A stretch of DNA of 5,923 nt from Bryobacterales bacterium (GTDB lineage Bacteria > Cyanobacteriota > Vampirovibrionia > Obscuribacterales > Obscuribacteraceae). The position numbers were made by a program, and so were the translations under genes. Positions within the stretch are counted from its first letter, which is position 1; every line of letters starts with the position of its first letter. The notes beneath the pieces are model-generated. The model was not told the DNA's origin and ran no database searches. It saw only the letters and a program-made list of their open reading frames with translations. The stretch covers positions 1-5,923 of the forward strand of contig CAJCHQ010000582.1 in assembly GCA_903970295.1 (NCBI GenBank), read 5' to 3'. Positions 1-5,794 of this stretch are shown here, one piece after another.

Positions 1-261
1 GCCAGCCGGCAAATCGATATTGAGCACATCCTCAGTGCGGCATTGTATGTCGTTCAACAATTGGCGAATCGGCGCCGCCACATCCTTTGGTTGCAAGGCG
101 GCGCTGACGACTTCGGCCAGAAGTGGGTGAAAAACAGTGTGATTTTCATGATTGAAGACGACAATGTCGTACTTGGTTTTTTCCAGAAGCTGACGCAGCT
201 TCCTGGCGCATTTAACGCCTGCAAATCCACCACCGAGGATGATAATGCGCTTTGAGCTCAT
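1..261 (-). CDS. NADH dehydrogenase type II (NDH-2)-like FAD/NAD(P)H oxidoreductase, N-terminal part
   Basis: This is the first 87 codons of a gene that runs off the left edge. The protein begins MSSKRIIILGGGFAGVKCA, a beta strand followed by the GxGxxG dinucleotide-binding turn (G10, G12, G15) that holds FAD. Residues 39-69 contain ENHTVFHPLLAEV, a run ending SAALQPKDVA, and then APIRQLL, the signature of NDH-2 enzymes (compare the family pattern NxHxFxPLLxxV...G.LxPxxIAxPIR). Known members are monotopic, peripheral membrane flavoproteins that oxidise NADH and reduce quinone without pumping protons. The start is fixed by an in-frame TGA two codons upstream of the ATG. There is no good Shine-Dalgarno sequence directly before the ATG; an AGGTGA lies 26 bases upstream, in the opposite arm of an inverted repeat. 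The C-terminal half is outside the window, so NDH-2 cannot be separated from related quinone reductases. Family assignment is firm, exact substrate less so. Confidence 0.9.
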   Translation of the reverse strand, partial: MSSKRIIILGGGFAGVKCARKLRQLLEKTKYDIVVFNHENHTVFHPLLAEVVSAALQPKDVAAPIRQLLNDIQCRTEDVLNIDLPAG

Positions 262-295
262 AGGTCACAAGAAAAACCAAACCGAGTCACCTATG
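259..295 (-). promoter_or_regulatory. Inverted repeat overlapping the NDH-2 start codon
   Basis: Plus-strand CATAGGTCAC (259-268) and GTCACCTATG (286-295) are complementary at nine of ten positions and flank a 17-base A/C-rich spacer. In the minus-strand transcript the right arm ends with the AUG of the NDH-2-like gene and the left arm contains AGGUGA, an anti-16S-like sequence. A folded leader would therefore sequester both the start codon and the only SD-like sequence. It could equally be a dyad operator for a transcription factor. A weak possible -35/-10 pair (TTGCGA, 17 bases, TACATA) lies just upstream and partly in the left arm. The repeat is seen directly; its regulatory role is inference. 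Confidence 0.4.
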
Positions 296-336
296 TATGC
301 CACGGTTGAGCTATTCGCAATCAGTCGTCGCCGTGG

Positions 337-528
337 TCAGTTGATCGAGTGTCCGGCGTATTCGACGTTATTTTGTGACTGAGCTGCTTCTGTTTGTGCA
401 GTCGAAAGAATCACCGAAGCCTGACCAGATTTGTTCACGAAAATTCTTCTGTGATGTAACTGGTGATAAGATTCCGGGAGTTGTAGCGTTGCTTCTAAAT
501 CTTTCTCGGTCGTTTTTTTGTCGTACAT
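337..528 (-). CDS. Small hypothetical protein, 63 aa
   Basis: An open frame beginning MYDKKTTEKDLEATLQLP and ending EYAGHSIN. The start at 528 is chosen because GAGGTG (538-543) sits nine bases upstream of this ATG, a near-ideal Shine-Dalgarno arrangement. An in-frame GTG at 540 would add four residues but lies inside that site. The protein is soluble and hydrophilic, with no signal peptide, membrane segment or cysteine. Its first third is charged, the middle is His/Arg-rich (YHQLHHRRIF) and the end is rich in Gln, Ala and Asn. I do not recognise a family. It lies between the ligase gene and the NDH-2-like gene on the same strand, with 95 bases from the ligase stop to its ATG. It may be a separate unit or the tail of the repair operon. 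The good ribosome binding site is the main reason to believe it is translated. Confidence 0.5.
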   Translation of the reverse strand: MYDKKTTEKDLEATLQLPESYHQLHHRRIFVNKSGQASVILSTAQTEAAQSQNNVEYAGHSIN

Positions 529-537
529 GGTCTTAAG

Positions 538-579
538 CACCTCGTCTGTGTTCCTTCCATATCGAAGTTACAACAGACG
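538..579 (-). promoter_or_regulatory. Shine-Dalgarno and adjoining inverted repeat ahead of the 63-aa gene
   Basis: CGTCTGT (543-549) and ACAGACG (573-579) form a perfect 7-bp inverted repeat with a 23-base spacer. On the minus-strand transcript the stem ends at the first base of the GAGGUG Shine-Dalgarno sequence (538-543). A second purine-rich run, GGAAGGAA, lies in the loop. The SD decides the ATG at 528 as the start. Whether the stem modulates translation, or is a protein-binding dyad, is inference. With only seven pairs, chance is possible. Confidence 0.35.
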
Positions 580-623
580 CGCGTAAGGAAAACATCAATG
601 TTCGCTAAGCCCAATCCCGGCAC

Positions 624-2258
624 TCATTCGGCTGGTAGAAGGGCTTTGAGCGTCTCCAGTGAATCGGCCTCGGCCGCCGGCTTGTCCTTACGCCATCGCA
701 GCATACGCGGAAATCGCACCGCCACTCCCGATTTATGACGGCCCGATTTTTGAATACCTTCGAAGCCTAATTCGAAGACGAGAAACGGTTTGACTGTGCG
801 TACCGGACCGAATTTTTCGAGTGTGTTTTGTCTGACGAATGCGTCGACTTGGCTGATCTCCTCATCGGTCAGTCCGGAGTAGGCCTTGGCGATGGGTACA
901 AGCGACTCTCCGTCCCAGATGCCGAACGTGTAATCGGTATACAGGCTGGCGCGCTTGCCGCTGCCGCGTTGGGCATAAATCAAGACGGCGTCGATCGTGT
1001 AGGGATTGACTTTCCATTTCCACCAATCGCCTCTTTGTCTGCCGACTTTGTAAGGTGAAGACCGGCGTTTGAGCATTAAACCCTCGACCGATAGCGCCCG
1101 CGCTTCTTTTCTCATTTCCAGAAGATTGGCCCAGGAATCGGCAACCACCAGTGGTGACAATCTGAGACGAGTATCTATACGTTGACATGTGGCATACGCT
1201 GCTTCAGCCGCGTCGCCTGCCGGTACTCCGCAGGCGAGCTTTGTCAAAAGTTCTCGGCGCTCTGACATTGGCAGTTCTCGAATATCTTTGCCATTCAGTT
1301 CCAGTAAATCGTAGGACATCAAAATCACCGGTATATCGGCGAGCATTTTCTTGCTCACCGTCTTGCGCCCGATTCGCTGCTGCAATTGGCTGAAGGGCAA
1401 GACATTGGCCTCTTTCCACGGCAGAATTTCGCCGTCGATGACGGTGCCATCTGGCAGTGATTCGGCCATTTGTACCAGTTCTGGAAATCTTTCGGTGATC
1501 AACTCTTCACCGCGCGACCAGAGAAAACACTGACCCTCGCGAACGATTAACTGGCAGCGGATGCCATCCCACTTCCATTCGCACTGCCAATCGCTCAAAT
1601 CACCCAGCGACTGGGGATCGTTTTCGAACGGATAAGCCAGATAAAATGGATACGGTCGACTGACTTGAGATTCGCTCGTATCTTTTTTGATCAAGTCGCT
1701 GTAAAACTGCCCTGTTGGCTCCCAACTGCCCATCATGCGATGCGCGATTACGCCGGCTTCTACGCCGCTGACGAGAGCAATAGCCCGAATCACCAGCTGC
1801 TGCGAAACGCCGACCCGGAAAGCGCCGGTAATCAATTTATTCCAGATAAATCGTTGACCTTCATCGAGTTCTTGCCATGCCGCGAGCATCGCTTCTTTCT
1901 GTTTTTCCTCATTCAATCCTTTCAAGGGCAGTAAGCGCTCCTCCACCCAATATGAAAGGGATTGAGTGGCGCTTTTTTCGGCAGCTGGCAGAAGCAGAGC
2001 GATAGTCTCAGCCAGATCGCCGACTGCGTCGTATGATTCTGCGAAGAGCCAGTCGGCTATGTTTGCTGTTTGAATCGCCCACGCCACCACTTTTGGTGTT
2101 TGAATCAATTGTTTTGGTTTGCGACCGGTGAGAAAATAAATCGCCCACGCACAATCGGCCGGGGCTTCGCTCTGGAAATATTGACGAAGCGCCGCAATTT
2201 TTTCGTTTGTTTTTGTTGTCTCATCTAACGCTGTATAAAGGTCAGTAAAAGCTTTCAT
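624..2258 (-). CDS. ATP-dependent DNA ligase of the Lhr/Exo/Lig/MPE repair-cassette family
   Basis: A 544-residue protein with every nucleotidyltransferase motif of ATP-dependent ligases. The N-terminal 200 residues form an all-helical DNA-binding region (DNA_ligase_A_N type, including TGAFRVGVS near 144-152). Motif I is KWDGIR, with Lys229 as the predicted AMP-accepting lysine. Motif Ia is SRGEELITERFPEL (248-261). Motif III is VIDGEIL (273-279). Motif IIIa surrounds SYDLLELNG (315-323). Motif IV is VEGLMLK (391-397). Motif V is WWKWK (412-416). The OB-fold domain follows to about 525, ending with motif VI in VRFPRMLRW. It should seal nicked duplex DNA using ATP and a divalent metal. Bacteria normally replicate with NAD-dependent LigA, so this enzyme is presumably a repair ligase. 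Its ATG overlaps the Exo stop codon (ATGA), and GAGGA (2265-2269) sits six bases upstream, inside the end of exo, so the genes are probably translationally coupled. The length matches the family and no key residue is missing. Confidence 0.96.
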   Translation of the reverse strand: MKAFTDLYTALDETTKTNEKIAALRQYFQSEAPADCAWAIYFLTGRKPKQLIQTPKVVAWAIQTANIADWLFAESYDAVGDLAETIALLLPAAEKSATQSLSYWVEERLLPLKGLNEEKQKEAMLAAWQELDEGQRFIWNKLITGAFRVGVSQQLVIRAIALVSGVEAGVIAHRMMGSWEPTGQFYSDLIKKDTSESQVSRPYPFYLAYPFENDPQSLGDLSDWQCEWKWDGIRCQLIVREGQCFLWSRGEELITERFPELVQMAESLPDGTVIDGEILPWKEANVLPFSQLQQRIGRKTVSKKMLADIPVILMSYDLLELNGKDIRELPMSERRELLTKLACGVPAGDAAEAAYATCQRIDTRLRLSPLVVADSWANLLEMRKEARALSVEGLMLKRRSSPYKVGRQRGDWWKWKVNPYTIDAVLIYAQRGSGKRASLYTDYTFGIWDGESLVPIAKAYSGLTDEEISQVDAFVRQNTLEKFGPVRTVKPFLVFELGFEGIQKSGRHKSGVAVRFPRMLRWRKDKPAAEADSLETLKALLPAE

Positions 2259-3367
2259 TGTCTGTCCTCAATGAAAGGCGACGCGTTTCCAAAGGGTGGA
2301 GCATCAATAACAATGTTCCCCGGAGCATCAATACCGATGTTCCCCGGCGCATCAATACCATTGCTCTCGGGCGCATCATCGAGCTCTCCTGCAAATTCGG
2401 TTTGCATGGTTTGTGCATTAATACCTTGCTCGTGCAACCACCGCACCAATTCTGATGCATAGCCGTGCGTCACTACAACTCGCTCTGCTTCTGTTGCCAG
2501 AATTACTTGATTCAGTCCCGGCCAGTCGGCATGGTCGGAGAGCACGAAGCCTCGATCGATCGAGCGCCGGCGCCGCGTGCCACGAATGCGCATCCAGCCT
2601 GAAGCAAAAGCGGTGGAAGCCGAACCGAACTGTCTTGTCCATGGTGTAGCCATCGCGGACGGTGGCGCCAGGATCAGGCTGCCTTCATACTTGGTGCTAC
2701 GTGGCATTTCCCCAACATATTGCATTGGTGGTAAGGAAACGTCGCTGGCTCGATATTCTTCAGTCAATTTGTAGACTGCACCATGTCCATATATTGGTCC
2801 TATCGAGGCATCGACGCCGCTCAGAATTCTTTGCGCTTTGCCCAGGGCATAGGCGAAAAGCAAACTAGCTTTTCCCGACTCTTTGTTTTTTTGCCACCAG
2901 CGATTGATTTCGTCGAAAACATGAAGTTGCGGGTGCCATCGATAAATGGGCAAGCCAAAGGTCGACTCGGTGATAAATGTGTTGCACTTGACTGGCGAAA
3001 TAACCTCACATGTGCGGTCAGCTTCGACTTTGTAATCGCCTGATATGACCCAGACTTCTCCTTTGTGTTCGATGCGGATTTGAGCCGATCCCAATACATG
3101 GCCGGCGGGATGCAAGGAGACATTGACCGAGTTTACCTTCAACTCTTCGCCAAATTTCAAAGTCTGAATCTTAGCCTCGCTGCCGATGCGCGCCCGCAAG
3201 ATTTTTTCGCCAGGTTGAGCGGCCAAATATTGGACGTTGCCGAAGCGGGCATGATCGGCGTGCGCATGTGTGATTACGGCTCGACCGACAGGGCGCCAAG
3301 GGTCGATAAAAAAGTCACCCTCTTCGCAATATAAGCCGTATTCCGTCAATTTGACAATTTCTACCAA
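2255..3367 (-). CDS. Ligase-associated metallo-beta-lactamase-fold DNA exonuclease (Exo)
   Basis: A 370-residue protein of the ligase-associated DNA damage response exonuclease family (TIGR04122 type), related to the SNM1/Artemis/CPSF73 nucleases. Metal-binding motifs are visible in order: HAHADH (34-39), PAGH (His90), SGDYK (Asp111), SDHADW (Asp278, His279) and VTHG (His301). Family landmarks include GLYCEEGDFFIDPWRP near the start, TESTFGLPIYRW (133-144) and FAYALGKAQR (171-180). Characterised relatives are Mn-dependent nucleases that process DNA ends before ligation. The start is TTG at 3365-3367, supported by GGAG five bases upstream and by residue 2 onward matching the family N-terminus. 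The catalytic part ends near residue 325. The last 45 residues form an acidic, Pro/Gly/Asn-rich tail with a repeated IDAPGN unit, unusual for the family and encoded by a DNA tandem repeat. The stop overlaps the ligase start. No clear promoter was found in the divergent gap. Confidence 0.95.
   Translation of the reverse strand: MVEIVKLTEYGLYCEEGDFFIDPWRPVGRAVITHAHADHARFGNVQYLAAQPGEKILRARIGSEAKIQTLKFGEELKVNSVNVSLHPAGHVLGSAQIRIEHKGEVWVISGDYKVEADRTCEVISPVKCNTFITESTFGLPIYRWHPQLHVFDEINRWWQKNKESGKASLLFAYALGKAQRILSGVDASIGPIYGHGAVYKLTEEYRASDVSLPPMQYVGEMPRSTKYEGSLILAPPSAMATPWTRQFGSASTAFASGWMRIRGTRRRRSIDRGFVLSDHADWPGLNQVILATEAERVVVTHGYASELVRWLHEQGINAQTMQTEFAGELDDAPESNGIDAPGNIGIDAPGNIVIDAPPFGNASPFIEDRQ
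2301..2378. repeat. 24-bp tandem repeat inside the 3' end of exo
   Basis: Three 24-base units occupy 2301-2324, 2325-2348 and 2349-2372, followed by a 6-base start of a fourth (GCATCA, 2373-2378). Units 1 and 2 agree at 21 of 24 positions and units 2 and 3 at 19 of 24. The period is a multiple of three, so the reading frame is kept. On the minus strand each unit encodes an octapeptide of the form IDAPGNIx (Exo residues about 337-359). Divergence increases from unit 1 toward unit 3, suggesting that units 1 and 2 arose by the more recent duplication. Slipped-strand change in copy number would alter the tail length without a frameshift. Confidence 0.9.
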
Positions 3368-3372
3368 GCTGT

Positions 3373-3376
3373 CTCC
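3373..3376 (-). promoter_or_regulatory. Shine-Dalgarno fixing the TTG start of exo
   Basis: On the minus strand GGAG lies five bases before the TTG at 3367. The catalytic fold begins within a dozen residues of this TTG, so no downstream start is possible. This site is therefore the best support for the unusual start codon. Confidence 0.6.
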
Positions 3377-3407
3377 GCCTTGAGTGATTCTCGCCTTCGG
3401 AAGTGCA

Positions 3408-3434
3408 TTGACATTCGCTTAGCCCTGTTAAAAT
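3408..3434 (+). promoter_or_regulatory. Sigma70-type extended -10 promoter for the secreted-protein gene
   Basis: A perfect -35 box TTGACA (3408-3413) is followed after 15 bases by TAAAAT (3429-3434), a five-of-six match to TATAAT. TG at 3426-3427 makes it an extended -10. The spacer is short compared with 17, which the extended -10 could offset. Transcription would begin near 3441, giving a leader of about 26 bases with GGTGAT (3449-3454) as Shine-Dalgarno. This excludes the longer in-frame TTG start at 3380 for the downstream gene. Confidence 0.6.
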
Positions 3435-3466
3435 GTGTGCGGCGGCATGGTGATGAGCTAAACGTG

Positions 3467-4210
3467 ATGCAACTGAGTGATAACCTGAGAAATTTAACAG
3501 TGCTGTCTTTTGTAGCATTTTTACCATGTCTATACTCAGGCAGCTTTGTTTACGCCCAATCGTCCCCCAAGCTGGACGCTGCTGCGCACAATTTGTTGCC
3601 TGGCTCGAAATTGAAAACGAGCGATCTCGTTATCGCCTTACGCAAGAGCAAGTTGCTTGACCCGGCTTTCAAATTCGGCATTGATGTCCAGGGCGATCAA
3701 ATTATTGTCGCCACCGAGAGAAAACCGAAATCATCCGACAATGAATGCAAGATTGAAGCAGTCTTGATTGGTAAAGTGATATTCGAGACGGTGCCCGATG
3801 ATTTTCAAAGAACGAAGGTTTTGCTCTTCGATTATGCCAACCATAAATGCAGCAAAGTCTCAGTCAAGAGGGCGGAAGTAAAGCTCTATGGAACGGGCGG
3901 TTTGAGCGAAAAAGAGTTGCTATCCTCACTTGAACTGACCACCAGCGACTCTGCCGATCAAAATGCTCCCACCGTTGTCCCCGGTCCGATGCAGGGAACG
4001 CGCCTTGCCTTGATTGCCAGAATCGATCGACTGAAGGCGCGAGGGACAAATACAGCCCCTTTCGACAAAATGTTTCAAGCTCTGGAAGATTCGGCTAAAG
4101 CAAACGATCAAGATGCTGTTCGCAGTCAGTGCGGCGAATTGAAAAGAGTATTGGACGAAGAATATGAGATGGTCAGGAGTGCCAAACGTGGGCGCCGGAA
4201 ACATAGTTGA
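3467..4210 (+). CDS. Secreted hypothetical protein, 247 aa
   Basis: The precursor begins MQLSDNLRN, followed by a hydrophobic stretch of about 20 residues and a good signal-peptidase I site, SFVYA|Q after residue 30. The cysteine in the signal region is preceded by Pro, so a lipoprotein is unlikely. The mature part has an alpha/beta-looking segment (residues 45-145) with two cysteines (Cys94, Cys128) that could form a disulfide. A Ser/Asp/Pro-rich linker covers about 155-174. The C-terminal part (175-235) is strongly helical and possibly coiled, with RLALIARIDRLKARG followed by FDKMFQALEDSAKAND. The end is a basic tail, KRGRRKHS. No family is recognised. The ATG at 3467 is chosen from the promoter and signal peptide; the GTG codon just before it (3464) is a real alternative and has better SD spacing. 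It diverges from exo and converges on the protease gene with a 19-base gap. Confidence 0.85.
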   Translation: MQLSDNLRNLTVLSFVAFLPCLYSGSFVYAQSSPKLDAAAHNLLPGSKLKTSDLVIALRKSKLLDPAFKFGIDVQGDQIIVATERKPKSSDNECKIEAVLIGKVIFETVPDDFQRTKVLLFDYANHKCSKVSVKRAEVKLYGTGGLSEKELLSSLELTTSDSADQNAPTVVPGPMQGTRLALIARIDRLKARGTNTAPFDKMFQALEDSAKANDQDAVRSQCGELKRVLDEEYEMVRSAKRGRRKHS

Positions 4211-4229
4211 TGGGTGCCGCCTGGTCTGC

Positions 4230-5573
4230 TTAGTGAAAAAATCTGAGCACGCCGTTGGCATTGTCGACGGTAAAGCGCCAGTTACCGAAAAATCCCTGCC
4301 CGAGCAAGCCATAGCGACCCTCATCCGTCCCGAGCATGCCACCGGCCGATGTCGTGACATTGATTGCCACACCTCGTTGCACAATTGGTCCCAGTCTCAA
4401 GTTTTCAATCGAAAAAGCAAATCCGTCTGCGGTGCCACCGACGCCTTGCGATCGAATTCTTTGTGCGTCTGCCGGGATCTCCATGTTCAATTCTTTCATG
4501 TTGGCCATAGTCAAACAGATTCCTTCTGCTCCAGTGTCTACTATCATTCCGGTTTTGCGGCCGCCTTCGACTTCTACGGTCACTAGAAGATGTCGACCGA
4601 GTCTGGTAAACGGAACGCAATAGGCATCTCTGTCTTTTTGCGAGATCACTTTTGGTCTGCGGAAGTAAATACAATGTCCTTTATTATCTATTTCGTACTC
4701 GATGTTGTTGAAAAAATCTTGACCGAGAAGTGGCGAGCCGGTCCATTCATCGGCGATCCTGGCGTTGACTGTTTTTTTCAAATTACCCAGTTCGATCTGG
4801 ATCGGCAGGTTCCAGGTGGGCACGCTGCTTCCGCCGACACCCCCAACATATCCGGTGGGGTTGCCGGAAGGACCTTTGACGTGTAATTCCTCTAACTGAT
4901 TTTTGCCGAGCAAAGTTACCGCAGCTCCTGTATCCAGGATCATGCGCAGGTCACGGCCGCTGACTTTGGCATTGATCGAAATGTCGTCATGGCCGGATTG
5001 CGTGAAATAAACTCTGGTTTCCGGCGGCACTACATCGGTAGGGTTGACTCTGACCAGAGCCGCCTGCCGGAGTGATTCGACCTCTGCATCATCTTTGTCG
5101 TCGTCGTTGTCGGGGGCAGTTGAAGAATTCGGCTTCTGCGACTTGAGCATGCTGATTTTATTTTTGTCGGGGCTGGTTGCTTTTTTAGAGCTGTCAGAAC
5201 TGCTTTTGGCTTTGGCTGTATCGGTATCGGCATCTTTGCTCTCTTTCTCTTCCTGCGCTTTGTTGATGCGCTCGAGGGAAGCTTTGGCCAGAGCGATCAG
5301 TTTGGTGTCTGATGAATTGGCCGTGATGTACTGATACTCCGTCTTCGCTTCTTCTACATTATTCAAATATTCGCAACAGACACCGCGATAAAAGTGGGAG
5401 CGGTCGTTTTTCGGCGAAAGTTTCAGGCTTTGTTCGAAATATTTTTTTGCCTGGTCGAATCTTCGCTGGTTATAGAGCTGAAAGCCGTAATCACAGTATT
5501 GGTCGCAATGCCCCGGCTGAGAGGCGACGGAGACGACGATCAAGCACGACAAACTAAGCAAGAAGAAACGCAT
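4230..5573 (-). CDS. Secreted TPR protein with two retropepsin-like aspartic protease domains
   Basis: A 447-residue precursor from the ATG at 5573, starting MRFFLLSLSCLIVVSVAS, a typical Sec signal peptide. An ATG at 5585 would add MREI but has no Shine-Dalgarno; AGGGAG precedes the 5573 ATG, although close to it. Two TPR repeats follow (about residues 24-86; YNQRRFDQAKKYFEQSLKLSP in outline). Next is a Lys/Ser/Asp low-complexity linker (about 105-168). Then come two retropepsin-like halves. The first has MILDTGA (Asp214) and SPLLGQDFF (280-288). The second has MIVDTGA (Asp346) and YGLLGQGFF (421-429). Each half thus has a catalytic DTG and the hydrophobic-Gly motif near its end, so one chain could build the whole active site that retroviral proteases form by dimerisation. 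Predicted role: periplasmic or extracellular peptidase, with the TPRs binding a partner or substrate. The substrate is unknown. No terminator is evident in the 19-base convergent gap. Confidence 0.92.
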   Translation of the reverse strand: MRFFLLSLSCLIVVSVASQPGHCDQYCDYGFQLYNQRRFDQAKKYFEQSLKLSPKNDRSHFYRGVCCEYLNNVEEAKTEYQYITANSSDTKLIALAKASLERINKAQEEKESKDADTDTAKAKSSSDSSKKATSPDKNKISMLKSQKPNSSTAPDNDDDKDDAEVESLRQAALVRVNPTDVVPPETRVYFTQSGHDDISINAKVSGRDLRMILDTGAAVTLLGKNQLEELHVKGPSGNPTGYVGGVGGSSVPTWNLPIQIELGNLKKTVNARIADEWTGSPLLGQDFFNNIEYEIDNKGHCIYFRRPKVISQKDRDAYCVPFTRLGRHLLVTVEVEGGRKTGMIVDTGAEGICLTMANMKELNMEIPADAQRIRSQGVGGTADGFAFSIENLRLGPIVQRGVAINVTTSAGGMLGTDEGRYGLLGQGFFGNWRFTVDNANGVLRFFH

Positions 5574-5660
5574 AATCTCCCTCATTCAGCTACTGGCTGG
5601 CTTGCCGACGCTGGTCGTTATCCTTATTCCCCGGATCGATAGTCGCTACCCAGATCCCAA

Positions 5661-5699
5661 GAGAGCCGGGCGGTTGATTGCCTGGAGATTCGGCTTCTC
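5661..5699 (-). promoter_or_regulatory. Possible stem-loop in the leader of the protease gene
   Basis: GAGAGCCG (5661-5668) and CGGCTTCTC (5691-5699) pair over eight bases with one bulged A, around a 22-base loop. It lies 88 or more bases upstream of the protease ATG, within the 221-base divergent gap (5574-5794). No T-run follows on either strand, so it does not look like a terminator. I could not recognise a riboswitch or a convincing minus-strand promoter in this gap. The pairing is visible; function is speculative. Confidence 0.2.
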
Positions 5700-5711
5700 C
5701 TCCCCAAAACC

Positions 5712-5738
5712 TACACAATCCAACTGCTAGGCTAGAAT
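5712..5738 (+). promoter_or_regulatory. Candidate promoter for the right-edge secreted-protein gene
   Basis: TAGAAT (5733-5738) matches five of six bases of TATAAT. The best -35 is TACACA (5712-5717), a four-of-six match with a short 15-base spacer. Transcription would start near 5745, about 50 bases before the ATG at 5795. The -10 is reasonable, the -35 weak. Confidence 0.25.
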
Positions 5739-5794
5739 AGGGGAACATTACTAACTGTAGCTGGCAATCATTTGCATCCAGGACTTCTCGAAAA

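Noticed and set aside
43..255. Plus-strand 70-aa open frame at the left edge
   Set aside because: It is antisense to the NDH-2-like coding region, whose FAD-binding motif and family signature are unambiguous.
300..336. CCACGG/CCGTGG inverted repeat directly after the stop of the 63-aa gene, as a terminator
   Set aside because: The stem has only six pairs with a 25-base loop, and no T-run follows on the minus strand.
2258..2462. Plus-strand and alternative-frame open frames with repetitive peptides across the 24-bp repeat
   Set aside because: They arise because the repeat period is a multiple of three, which repeats every frame. The minus-strand exo frame has clear homology; the others lack support.
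3380..3466. Longer N-terminus for the secreted protein from TTG at 3380
   Set aside because: It would run through the strong promoter at 3408-3434 and would bury the signal peptide 29 residues inside the protein.
4191..4218. GGCGCC/GGTGCC pairing at the convergent gene ends as a terminator
   Set aside because: The stem is six pairs with one G-U, the loop is long and there is no T-tract after it on either strand.
5044..5334. Plus-strand open frame rich in Ser/Leu opposite the protease linker
   Set aside because: It is the antisense shadow of the Lys/Ser/Asp-rich linker and has no SD or recognisable domain.
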